Source: an uncultured Lachnospiraceae bacterium (GTDB lineage: Bacteria; Bacillota; Clostridia; Lachnospirales; Lachnospiraceae). Taken from it: 6,255 nt of DNA. Position 1 is the first letter of the stretch. Each line of letters starts with the position of its first letter. The stretch is from the NCBI GenBank assembly GCA_910584325.1, contig CAJTZH010000120.1:1-6255 (forward strand), read 5' to 3'. The notes beneath the pieces were generated by a model. It saw nothing but the letters and a program-made list of their open reading frames with translations. It made no database searches and had not been told where the DNA came from. The position numbers and the translations under genes are program-made. Positions 1 to 6,240 of the stretch are shown in pieces.

Positions 1-733
1 AAGACGAAAAATAATAGACAATCTGCGGCAGCAGGCGCCCCCAGTTTATGGAGTTCGCGCTTGAAAACTGCATCCGGTGGCTCTGGAGCGCCTTATTGAT
101 TTGGGGAGCTGTAAAGATCCGCTTTACGCCGGTCTGTGCGTCGTCAAAATTGCCGTTAATACCGATAACATGCGTATTCGCGCCTTTCTGCGTAACCATC
201 TGTTTCTCCTGAATCGGGCTGACGCCGTTCTTTGGATAAAATACAATTATCTTCGTACCCTCTACGTCAGCAAATCCAGCAAGCGCCGCTTTTCCCGTAT
301 CGCCTGACGTCGCCGTAAGAATCACAATCTCATTTTTTACGTGATTCTTTTTTGCCGACGTTGTCAAAAGATGCGGCAGAATGGAAAGCGCCATATCCTT
401 AAACGCGATAGTCGCTCCGTGAAACAGCTCCAGAAAATATGCGCCGTCCGCCTTAACAAGCGGCGCAATCTCCTCCGTGTCAAACTTCTTGTCATATGCC
501 TTTTCAATACAGCTTTTAAGCTCTCCTTCTGTAAAATCCGTCAGAAATAGTTTCATGACTTCATAAGCTGTCTGCTGATAGGACATGCCTGATAATTCTT
601 TTAAGGAAACATCAAACTTCGGGATGCTTGTCGGAACAAATAACCCGCCGTCGGCTGAAAGTCCCTTTAAAATCGCCTGCGAAGCAGTTACCTGAATATC
701 ATCGTTTCTTGTACTCTTATATAACAAATCCAT
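1..733 (-). CDS. thrC: Threonine synthase, N-terminal half (cut by window edge)
   Basis: Threonine synthase is the PLP enzyme that converts O-phosphohomoserine to threonine in the cytoplasm, the last step of threonine synthesis. My translation gives 244 residues before the left edge, about half the usual length of roughly 490-500 for this long form. Residues 1-80 match the N-terminal threonine synthase domain (MDLLYKSTRND, then LSADGGLFVP). The PLP-binding fold follows, with HGATIAFKDMAL carrying the Schiff-base lysine at K112, the phosphate-binding loop TSGDTGKAA at 142-150, and NSINWGRLLPQ at 227-237. The reading frame is unbroken. The ATG at 733 has a good ribosome binding site (GGAAGG, 7 bases upstream) and gives the expected family N-terminus. 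The gene lies 66 bases downstream of the AP2-domain gene on the same strand with no terminator between them, so read-through is possible, although a promoter of its own is also visible. Identification is firm; only the C-terminal half is missing. Confidence 0.95.
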   Translation of the reverse strand, partial: MDLLYKSTRNDDIQVTASQAILKGLSADGGLFVPTSIPKFDVSLKELSGMSYQQTAYEVMKLFLTDFTEGELKSCIEKAYDKKFDTEEIAPLVKADGAYFLELFHGATIAFKDMALSILPHLLTTSAKKNHVKNEIVILTATSGDTGKAALAGFADVEGTKIIVFYPKNGVSPIQEKQMVTQKGANTHVIGINGNFDDAQTGVKRIFTAPQINKALQSHRMQFSSANSINWGRLLPQIVYYFSS

Positions 734-773
734 TGTCATACCTTCCTTTTATTTCTAAAATTATTTATGGTTG

Positions 774-803
774 ATTGTAGCATAGTACTCACCGTAAAAT
801 CAA
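774..803 (-). promoter_or_regulatory. Candidate thrC promoter
   Basis: On the minus strand, TTGATT (803-798) and TACAAT (779-774) are separated by 18 bases, a fair match to a sigma-A promoter. The -35 element overlaps the stop codon of the upstream AP2-domain gene. It would give a thrC leader of about 35 bases, too short for a T-box or a riboswitch. The call rests on consensus matching only. Confidence 0.4.
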
Positions 804-1588
804 GTCCCTGTCACAAACTCTCTTATCTTTTTCGAAACGGAAACCGCACTGTAGAGTTTCGCATACTCAATTGCGGACAGTTCTTCAATGTAATTCTTTG
901 GAAAACATTTATGAAGCCCTGCTGCCTTTACAATATCCGCCGCTTTATTGTACGCCACTGCCGCCTGAATTTCGTCATTATATACACCGACAACGTAATC
1001 ACCATACAAATGAATTTTCGCTTTATACTGATATCTGCCCTTTTGTTCAATCCGCTCCACGCCGTAATATTTGTTAATAACTACGATATTACTGTATCGG
1101 TAATCCGTATTATCTCCGTTTGCAAAAACAAAATCCCTTCCCTGCACCGCATGATTTCTGATGCCGTAACGGGACAGGATATTCACCTGCATACCGTAGT
1201 CTGCCACAAACAGATACCCGTCTCTTGTCATGATAGAGTGATTGGAATAATAAAATAAATCATCTACGTCAAACTTCAGCACCGTCTCCTGCGACAAATA
1301 GTATTCAAAATAATTTTCCCGCAGATAAATCGGCGTTTTGATATACAGGCGGTTGTCGCGCACGTTAATCAGCACAACCCACTTCTTAAAATCCAGATGA
1401 AACGCGCCGTCATAGTCGCATATCTGCTGCTCTCCATAAAGAACTTTCCTAGCCTCATTATAAGCGGCATTGGCGTCCTTCTCCTCACCAAAACTACCCA
1501 GACTGATATGTTTGTTCTGATATGTGACAGACGCGCGGTAATATTTTGTGTTATCCTTTTTATATGCTTTAAATACACCCTGCAGCAT
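800..1588 (-). CDS. AP2-domain protein with a degenerate HNH-like core; putative DNA-binding protein
   Basis: This 262-residue protein has two AP2-like modules. The first (about residues 3-50) contains YYRASVTYQNKHISLGSFG followed by a helix with DANAAYNEA, the pattern of three short strands and one helix typical of bacterial AP2 domains. The second (about 173-225) contains YKAKIHLYGDYVVGVYND and a helix with AAVAYNKAADI. Between them, residues 124-172 resemble the HNH nuclease core of AP2-HNH homing endonucleases: NGDNTDYRYSN fits the family pattern NGDxxDNRxxN. The histidine expected before NGD is Phe155, the asparagine of DNR is Tyr163, and the early HRL histidine is absent. I infer a DNA-binding protein without nuclease activity. 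AP2-HNH proteins are known as homing endonucleases, but this copy sits in normal gene order with no intron or flanking repeats. It is divergent from metA and upstream of thrC. An ATG at 1597 would add three residues, but the Shine-Dalgarno sequence touches that codon. The precise role is unknown. Confidence 0.8.
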   Translation of the reverse strand: MLQGVFKAYKKDNTKYYRASVTYQNKHISLGSFGEEKDANAAYNEARKVLYGEQQICDYDGAFHLDFKKWVVLINVRDNRLYIKTPIYLRENYFEYYLSQETVLKFDVDDLFYYSNHSIMTRDGYLFVADYGMQVNILSRYGIRNHAVQGRDFVFANGDNTDYRYSNIVVINKYYGVERIEQKGRYQYKAKIHLYGDYVVGVYNDEIQAAVAYNKAADIVKAAGLHKCFPKNYIEELSAIEYAKLYSAVSVSKKIREFVTGT

Positions 1589-1596
1589 AAAACACA

Positions 1597-1602
1597 TCCT
1601 TT
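1597..1602 (-). promoter_or_regulatory. Ribosome binding site that decides the start of the AP2-domain gene
   Basis: On the minus strand AAAGGA lies directly against the upstream ATG at 1597, leaving no usable spacing. It is 8 bases before the ATG at 1588, which is ideal. The start at 1588 is therefore preferred, giving 262 rather than 265 residues. Confidence 0.6.
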
Positions 1603-1621
1603 TTCTGATTCATATTTGTTT

Positions 1622-1653
1622 ATTTTATCATATTTTACTTGAAGAAACCACAA
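1622..1653 (-). promoter_or_regulatory. Weak candidate promoter for the AP2-domain gene
   Basis: On the minus strand two overlapping -10-like hexamers, TATGAT (1632-1627) and TAAAAT (1627-1622), lie about 35-45 bases before the start codon. The -35 region is poor: TTGTGG (1653-1648) has non-ideal spacing of 15 or 20 bases to these hexamers. A promoter must be near here because the neighbouring gene is divergent, but the exact elements are uncertain. It overlaps the metA promoter back to back. Confidence 0.3.
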
Positions 1654-1667
1654 AGAAATGTTACATT
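1639..1667 (+). promoter_or_regulatory. Candidate metA promoter
   Basis: TTGAAG (1639-1644) and TACATT (1662-1667) are separated by exactly 17 bases, a reasonable sigma-A match. Transcription would begin near 1674, giving a leader of about 30 bases that holds only the ribosome binding site GGGAG (1690-1694, 9 bases before the ATG). That leaves no space for a SAM riboswitch or T-box, so control, if any, is probably at transcription initiation. Confidence 0.5.
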
Positions 1668-1703
1668 ATTTGTTATATGATACAAATTTGGGAGTGACTG
1701 ACG

Positions 1704-2609
1704 ATGCCAATTAAGATACCGGGCGATTTGCCCGCAAAATCCATACTGGAAGCAGAAAACATTTTTGTGATGGACGAACTGCGTGCTACAACGCAGGATA
1801 TCCGCCCGTTACAGATTCTTATTTTAAATCTGATGCCGATTAAGCAGGATACGGAACTGCAGCTTTTACGCGCGCTTTCCAATACCCCGCTTCAGATTGA
1901 TATTACATTTTTACAGCTTGCCACGCATGTTTCCAAACATACAGCGGCTTCTCACCTGAATAAATTTTACTGTGTTTTTGATGATATCCGTTCAAAGAAA
2001 TTTGACGGCATGATTATTACCGGCGCGCCGGTGGAACAACTGGCATTTGAAGAAGTGACCTACTGGGATGAACTGACCCGCATTATGGAATGGTCCAAAA
2101 GTCATATTACGTCCACGCTGCATATCTGCTGGGGCGCGCAGGCAGGTCTTTATTATCACTACGGAATCAAAAAAGAACTGCTTCCAAAGAAAGCGTTCGG
2201 TATTTTTGAACACAAGGTTTTAAACAGGCGGACTGCTTTGGTCCGTGGTTTTGACGACTATTTTCTCGCTCCGCATTCCCGTCACACGACCGTTTCACGC
2301 GAAGATATCCTTAATAATCCCGCGCTGACAATTCTCGCGGAATCGGATGAAGTCGGTGTTTTTATCGTGATTGCGCAAGACGGCAGACAGATTTTTGTTA
2401 TGGGGCATCCGGAGTATGACCGCGTCACACTGGACACGGAATACAAGCGCGACATTTCAAAGGGGCTTCCGATTGAACTTCCGGTCAATTACTATCCCGG
2501 CGACGACTGTGAAAAACGCCCTGTACTTAGCTGGCGCAGCCATGCCAATATTTTATACACAAACTGGCTTGATTATTATGTATATCAGAGTACGCCTTAT
2601 GAATTGTAA
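1704..2609 (+). CDS. metA: Homoserine O-acetyltransferase (MetA family)
   Basis: MetA acylates the hydroxyl group of homoserine, the first committed step of methionine synthesis, in the cytoplasm. The protein is 301 residues, full length for the family (about 300-310). The N-terminus MPIKIPGDLPAKSIL is characteristic. Catalytic residues are visible: Cys142 in HICWGAQAG, and His235 and Glu237 in GHPEYDR. Residue 111, in TGAPVEQL, is glutamate. In this family Gly111 (as in E. coli) goes with succinyl-CoA and Glu111 (as in Bacillus cereus) with acetyl-CoA, so this enzyme probably makes O-acetylhomoserine despite the common annotation as a succinyltransferase. The start is supported by GGGAG 9 bases upstream. 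The gene is transcribed away from the AP2-domain gene and converges on ligA, with a hairpin terminator starting at its stop codon. It competes with thrC for homoserine-derived substrate. Identification is firm; acyl-donor preference is inferred from one residue plus overall similarity to Gram-positive homologues. Confidence 0.96.
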   Translation: MPIKIPGDLPAKSILEAENIFVMDELRATTQDIRPLQILILNLMPIKQDTELQLLRALSNTPLQIDITFLQLATHVSKHTAASHLNKFYCVFDDIRSKKFDGMIITGAPVEQLAFEEVTYWDELTRIMEWSKSHITSTLHICWGAQAGLYYHYGIKKELLPKKAFGIFEHKVLNRRTALVRGFDDYFLAPHSRHTTVSREDILNNPALTILAESDEVGVFIVIAQDGRQIFVMGHPEYDRVTLDTEYKRDISKGLPIELPVNYYPGDDCEKRPVLSWRSHANILYTNWLDYYVYQSTPYEL

Positions 2610-2633
2610 AGGGAACCTATGCGGTTCCCTTTT
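2608..2633 (+). terminator. Intrinsic terminator shared by the convergent metA and ligA
   Basis: A perfect 10-base-pair stem pairs 2608-2617 (AAAGGGAACC) with 2623-2632 (GGTTCCCTTT) around the 5-base loop TATGC. On the plus strand a T run (TTTT at 2630-2633) follows. On the minus strand the hairpin is followed by TTTACAATT, a weaker tail, so it probably also stops ligA transcripts. The stem begins inside the metA stop codon and ends next to the ligA stop codon. Confidence 0.85.
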
Positions 2634-4627
2634 CACTCTGTAAGCTTTAAAAACTCTTCCTCGGAAATAATCGCAACGCCCAGCTCCTGCGCTTTCTTAT
2701 TCTTCGAAGACGCGGAATGAACATCATTGTTAATGAGATAATTCGTCTTGCCTGTAACGCTGCCCGTTGTCTTGCCGCCGTTTTGCTCAATATACGCTTT
2801 TAATTCATTGCGGTTGGCAAAATGCTCCACATTCCCTGTGATAACAAATACCAGACCGTTCAGCTTCCCGTCAGACGATATATTTTCCTGTAAAAGCTCT
2901 ACTTCTTTCAGTAAATCATAAAAACACCGGACATTCTCCTCATCCTTAAAGTAGTCTGTCAGACTTTCGGCAATCACTTCGCCGATACCGTCGATACCGA
3001 CGATTTCTTCCTGACCGGCATGCATAATCTGTTCAATGTCATTATCAAAATGCCTGCAAAGCAGCTTGGCGTTAGACAGCCCGATATTGGCGATACCAAG
3101 GCTGTAAAGCAGCTTGGCAGGCGTAACTTTTCTCGCTTCTTCTACGGAAGAAATCAGCCTGTCATAAGACTTCTCCCCAAACCCTTCCATGGCGATGATA
3201 TCATCCTTATAGCGGTTCAGATGGAACAAATCGGCAAACTCCTTTACAAATCCCATCTGGATAAACTTCTCCAGCGTCGCCTCCGACAGACCGTCTATAT
3301 TCATCGCGTCTCTGGAAACAAAATGTGTAAATCCTTTTACATGCTTTGCCTGACAGTTCTCGTTGACACAGTAAAGCACCTTTACATCGTTCTGCTGCTT
3401 TATCTGCGTCTTTTCACCGCATACGGGACAGGTATCCGGTATGGTCAGATTTCCGCTTCTTGTCAGATTGTCGGCAATCTGCGGGATAATCATATTTGCC
3501 TTGTAAACCGTTATCTCGTCGCCGATGCCAAGCGCAAGTTCCTCAAGAATACTGACGTTATGAACGCTGGCGCGGCTCACTGTCGTTCCCTCCAGTTCCA
3601 CCGGCTCAAATATCGCCACCGGATTAATCAGCCCCGTTCTTGACGGGCTCCACTCGATTTCTTTTAAAACCGTCTGCGCCGTCTCGTCCTTCCACTTAAA
3701 CGCAAACGCATTGCGCGGAAACTTCGCGGTCCGTCCGAGACTTAATCCGTACGCAATGTCGTCGTATGTGATTACCAGCCCGTCCGACGGAAAATCATTT
3801 GCGGCAATCTGCCCAAAAAACCACTGCACCGTTTCCTCAACCGTGTCCGCCGTAACGACTTTATGTTCCACAACCGTAAATCCCTGCCCGCTCAGCCAGT
3901 CAAACTGTTCTTTCCTCGAATTATGAAAATCCACGCCGTCCGCGGAAACAAGCGCAAATGCAAAGAAATTAACGTTTCGTTTTGCCGTTATCTCATTATT
4001 GAGCTGTCTCACGGAACCGCTGCAGAGGTTTCTCGGATTTTTATATTTCGCCAGAATCCCTCCCTGGTCATTCTCTGTCCTGCTAAGATTTTGCGCTTCT
4101 ATCTCCTTGTTAATCCGCGCGAAATCCGAATAGGTGATAACCGCTTCACCGCGCAGTACAAGCTGTCCTTTGTAGGGAATTGTAACGGGAAGATTGACGA
4201 ATACCCGCGCATTGTTGGTGATAACTTCTCCGACTTCACCGTTTCCTCTGGTCACCGCCTTCACAAGCACACCGTCCTCATAAGTAAGAACGATTGTCAG
4301 ACCGTCCATTTTCCACGACAAAACGCCTTTTTCATCCTTTAACCACGCTTTTAAAACCGCCGCGTCTTTCGTTTTATCAAGGCTTAACATCGGCTCAGGA
4401 TGACGCTCTTTCGGCAGTTCGCTAAGAACCTCGTATCCTACGTTTCTGGTCGGACTTCCCGCCATGACAAATCCGGTCTCTGCCTCAAGCACAGTCAGTT
4501 CGTCATATAGTCTGTCATACTCATAGTTTGACATGATTTCCCGGCTTTCCGAGTAATATGCCTTCCCCGCCTCATTTAAAACTGTTACCAGTTCCTTGAT
4601 TCTGTCAATCTTTGATGTCTGTTCCAT
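2633..4627 (-). CDS. ligA: NAD-dependent DNA ligase, divergent form
   Basis: LigA seals nicks in duplex DNA using NAD+ during replication and repair. The protein is 664 residues, the normal length, with all domains in order: the NMN-binding Ia domain (about 1-65), adenylation domain with WKMDG (nucleophile K106) and LVLRGEA (157-162), NPRNLCSGSVRQL (197-209), OB fold (about 320-390, PVELEGTTVSRASVHN), four-cysteine zinc finger (C400, C403, C420, C425), helix-hairpin-helix region (about 430-585, with GFGEKSYDRLI and DGIGEVIAESL) and a C-terminal BRCT domain (about 590-664). Several positions fixed in canonical LigA differ: N34 for E. coli D32, Y25 for H23, TRGN for TRGD, GEV for GED, and T287 where motif IV has K290; motif V K311 is kept. 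The ATG at 4627 has AGGGAGA just upstream. It follows the pseudouridine synthase gene by 12 bases, with the ribosome binding site overlapping that stop codon, so the two are probably translationally coupled. Family assignment is firm; whether it is the only ligase in the genome cannot be seen. Confidence 0.95.
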   Translation of the reverse strand: MEQTSKIDRIKELVTVLNEAGKAYYSESREIMSNYEYDRLYDELTVLEAETGFVMAGSPTRNVGYEVLSELPKERHPEPMLSLDKTKDAAVLKAWLKDEKGVLSWKMDGLTIVLTYEDGVLVKAVTRGNGEVGEVITNNARVFVNLPVTIPYKGQLVLRGEAVITYSDFARINKEIEAQNLSRTENDQGGILAKYKNPRNLCSGSVRQLNNEITAKRNVNFFAFALVSADGVDFHNSRKEQFDWLSGQGFTVVEHKVVTADTVEETVQWFFGQIAANDFPSDGLVITYDDIAYGLSLGRTAKFPRNAFAFKWKDETAQTVLKEIEWSPSRTGLINPVAIFEPVELEGTTVSRASVHNVSILEELALGIGDEITVYKANMIIPQIADNLTRSGNLTIPDTCPVCGEKTQIKQQNDVKVLYCVNENCQAKHVKGFTHFVSRDAMNIDGLSEATLEKFIQMGFVKEFADLFHLNRYKDDIIAMEGFGEKSYDRLISSVEEARKVTPAKLLYSLGIANIGLSNAKLLCRHFDNDIEQIMHAGQEEIVGIDGIGEVIAESLTDYFKDEENVRCFYDLLKEVELLQENISSDGKLNGLVFVITGNVEHFANRNELKAYIEQNGGKTTGSVTGKTNYLINNDVHSASSKNKKAQELGVAIISEEEFLKLTE

Positions 4628-4639
4628 TTGAAATCTCCC

Positions 4640-5344
4640 TTACAATATGCCTGCTGCCTTATATAATTTTGTTCGCTCTTCTTTTGTCAGCTCACGGTAT
4701 GTTCCCGTCTTAATCCCGTCAAGACGGATATTCATTATCCTTACGCGCCTTAGTTTGACCACATGATATCCAAAATACTCGCACATCCGCCGAATCTGAC
4801 GATTGAGCCCCTGCGTCAGAATAATCCGAAACGAAAAACTGTTGATCTTCTTTGTCGTGCAGGGCGCCGTTATTCTGTCAAGAACCGGCACGCCTTTTTC
4901 CATACGCTTTAGAAAATCACACGTCACTTCCTTATCAACAGTAACAACGTATTCTTTTTCATGTTGTTCCGAAGCCTTTAGTATCCTGTTCATCAATTCC
5001 CCGTCATTCGTCAGAAGAAGCAGTCCTTCCGAATCCTTATCAAGCCTTCCGACCGGAAAAATGCGTTTCGGATAACCGATAAAATCAATCACGTTATTTT
5101 TTTCTTTCTTCTGGGCGGTACATACAATTCCCGCCGGTTTGTTAAACGCAATCACGACCGGCTCCGCCGCATCCTTTACTATCGGTTTCCCTGCCACGCA
5201 GACAACTGCTCCTTCAAAAACCCGGCTTCCCGTCTGCGCCAATACACCGTCGATAGTGACTCTTTTCTCCTCAATCAGCCTGTCCGCCGCTCTTCTTGAG
5301 CAGACTCCCGCTTCGCTTAAATATTTATTAATTCTTGTGTCCAT
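4640..5344 (-). CDS. rluF: 23S rRNA pseudouridine synthase, RluF-like (RsuA family)
   Basis: Enzymes of this family isomerise a specific uridine in rRNA to pseudouridine; E. coli RluF acts on U2604 of 23S rRNA. The protein has 234 residues. An S4 RNA-binding domain (about 1-60: INKYLSEAGVCSRRAADRLIEE) is followed by the catalytic domain with FNKPAGIVCT (67-76), the signature GRLDKDSEGLLLLTNDGEL with catalytic Asp102, and QGLNRQIRRMCEYFGYHVVKL near the C-terminus. The stretches HEKEYVVTVDK, RIFPVGRLDKDS and RRVRIMNI are closer to RluF than to RluB or RsuA, but the exact target uridine is inferred. The E. coli protein has a longer C-terminal tail. The start at 5344 has only a modest ribosome binding site (AAGAGAG), lying in the 9-base gap after the preceding gene, so translation may depend on coupling. 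It is the middle gene of a likely three-gene operon ending with ligA. Confidence 0.9.
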   Translation of the reverse strand: MDTRINKYLSEAGVCSRRAADRLIEEKRVTIDGVLAQTGSRVFEGAVVCVAGKPIVKDAAEPVVIAFNKPAGIVCTAQKKEKNNVIDFIGYPKRIFPVGRLDKDSEGLLLLTNDGELMNRILKASEQHEKEYVVTVDKEVTCDFLKRMEKGVPVLDRITAPCTTKKINSFSFRIILTQGLNRQIRRMCEYFGYHVVKLRRVRIMNIRLDGIKTGTYRELTKEERTKLYKAAGIL

Positions 5345-5353
5345 TGTTCTCTC

Positions 5354-6025
5354 TTAATATACAAAAAATTCATGAAACTGCGTTACAAATTCATTTAACG
5401 CCGTATCAACCTCACATGCCGTATCTAACTGGTATTGCGCCATTTCATAAATCTCCTGCGCCTGCCGGCTCTGAAACAGAATCTCGTTGTAAGCGGAACG
5501 TTCACTGCTCACGACGCTGTTACAAATATAATAACTGCCGCCGGAGTTCATCCGCACATAAAATTTTCCGATAACGGGAACTGTCGTCTCATAATTATAA
5601 TACTTCGCATATCCATAACTGATGACGATATAAGAGTCTTCCACATACCCTTCCGCATAGTAACAGCGGATACCCATGATCTGTTCGATAAAAGCACGGT
5701 GAAAATCGCGCAGCGATTCATTCATATCGCCCACAGTATCAATATATTTCATTAATTCTGTGTCGTCATCCATCAGATAAGCGTCATAATAATTACGGAT
5801 TAACTTATTAATCCCGATAACGCTGCATTCTCTGAACGAATTGGCATTCTCCTGTATCTTTGGCTCCTGCTGCGGTTCCTGTGTAATCTGTTTGAGCCTC
5901 ACGCTTTTTGGCTCCGCATCCTGCCCATACAACAGTTGATACGGAAATAATGCTGCCGCCAATAACAGAAGCATAAAAATTGTAATGGAATACGACGTTA
6001 TTTTTTTACCCCTAATTCTCTCCAT
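5354..6025 (-). CDS. Membrane-anchored extracytoplasmic protein of unknown function, possibly NTF2-like
   Basis: I do not recognise a named family. The 223-residue protein begins with a positive N-terminus (MERIRGKK) and a hydrophobic segment at about residues 11-33 (SYSITIFMLLLLAAALFPYQ), best read as an uncleaved signal anchor; no lipobox cysteine follows. A polar, Gln/Glu/Pro-rich linker (36-63) leads to a globular domain (about 65-223). Its first helix (INKLIRNYYDAYLMDDDTELMKYI, 72-95) and the later strands rich in Tyr (YVEDSYIVISYGYAKYY, then VPVIGKFYVRMN) resemble the pattern of NTF2-like or SnoaL-like domains, which is a weak inference. Four cysteines (67, 121, 168, 204) all fall in the predicted external domain. 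The start has GGAG 6 bases upstream. It is the first gene of the likely operon with the RluF-like gene and ligA, with the stop codon 9 bases before the next start. No functional link to those genes is evident. Confidence 0.85.
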   Translation of the reverse strand: MERIRGKKITSYSITIFMLLLLAAALFPYQLLYGQDAEPKSVRLKQITQEPQQEPKIQENANSFRECSVIGINKLIRNYYDAYLMDDDTELMKYIDTVGDMNESLRDFHRAFIEQIMGIRCYYAEGYVEDSYIVISYGYAKYYNYETTVPVIGKFYVRMNSGGSYYICNSVVSSERSAYNEILFQSRQAQEIYEMAQYQLDTACEVDTALNEFVTQFHEFFVY

Positions 6026-6082
6026 AAATATCTCCGTTTTATTGAATCATCCAAATCCTTAAAATCAAGTATACTCATGGAT

Positions 6083-6111
6083 ATTTTATCAAAAGAACCA
6101 ATTAAATTCAA
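6083..6111 (-). promoter_or_regulatory. Candidate promoter of the membrane protein-rluF-ligA operon
   Basis: On the minus strand TTGAAT (6111-6106) and TAAAAT (6088-6083) are separated by exactly 17 bases. Transcription would begin near 6076, giving a leader of about 50 bases before the ATG at 6025. No other good promoter was noticed between the three downstream genes, whose gaps are 9 and 12 bases. Confidence 0.5.
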
Positions 6112-6129
6112 GAAATTCAATATTTATAA

Positions 6130-6158
6130 TTGCATTTTTTCACCAAATATTGTAAAAT
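6130..6158 (+). promoter_or_regulatory. Promoter of the tRNA-Arg gene
   Basis: TTGCAT (6130-6135) and TAAAAT (6153-6158) are separated by 17 bases. The predicted start, near 6165, is only a few bases before the mature tRNA 5' end, as is common for single tRNA genes. It is divergent from the operon promoter, about 20 bases away. Confidence 0.6.
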
Positions 6159-6167
6159 ACTATGTAT

Positions 6168-6240
6168 GCATCTGTAGCTCAGTGGATAGAGCACCTGTTT
6201 CCGGAACAGGGTGTCGGGAGTTCGAGTCTTCTCAGGTGCA
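6168..6240 (+). tRNA. tRNA-Arg (anticodon CCG)
   Basis: The 73-base cloverleaf is complete. The acceptor stem GCATCTG pairs with CAGGTGC (6233-6239, one G-U pair), followed by discriminator A at 6240. The D stem is GCTC/GAGC with loop AGTGGATA. The anticodon stem CCTGT/ACAGG encloses loop TTCCGGA, putting CCG at positions 34-36, which reads the arginine codon CGG. The variable loop is five bases, and the T arm GGGAG/CTTCT with TTCGAGT contains two G-U pairs. CCA is not encoded, so it must be added enzymatically. Six T residues (6241-6246) follow at once and may contribute to termination. The T stem is somewhat weak but acceptable. Confidence 0.96.

Noticed and set aside
767..1258. 163-codon open frame on the plus strand, opposite the AP2-domain gene
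   Set aside because: Antisense shadow; the minus-strand frame shows domain patterns and a proper ribosome binding site.
800..1588. Active mobile homing endonuclease or group I intron element
   Set aside because: The HNH catalytic residues are missing, no intron-like structure or flanking repeat is seen, and neighbouring genes are uninterrupted.
1668..1703. SAM riboswitch or T-box in the metA leader
   Set aside because: Only about 30 bases lie between the predicted transcription start and the ATG, with no stem structure or T-box sequence.
3020..3643. 207-codon open frame on the plus strand, opposite ligA
   Set aside because: It is the antisense shadow of a well-conserved part of ligA, has no recognisable domain, and its composition is explained by the ligA codons.
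3863..4342. 159-codon open frame on the plus strand, opposite ligA
   Set aside because: Same reason: antisense to the ligA adenylation domain, with no independent family signal.
6104..6120. Direct repeat AAATTCAA with a 9-base period
   Set aside because: Two short copies in AT-rich DNA, partly explained by the -35 element of the operon promoter; no third copy and no pairing partner.
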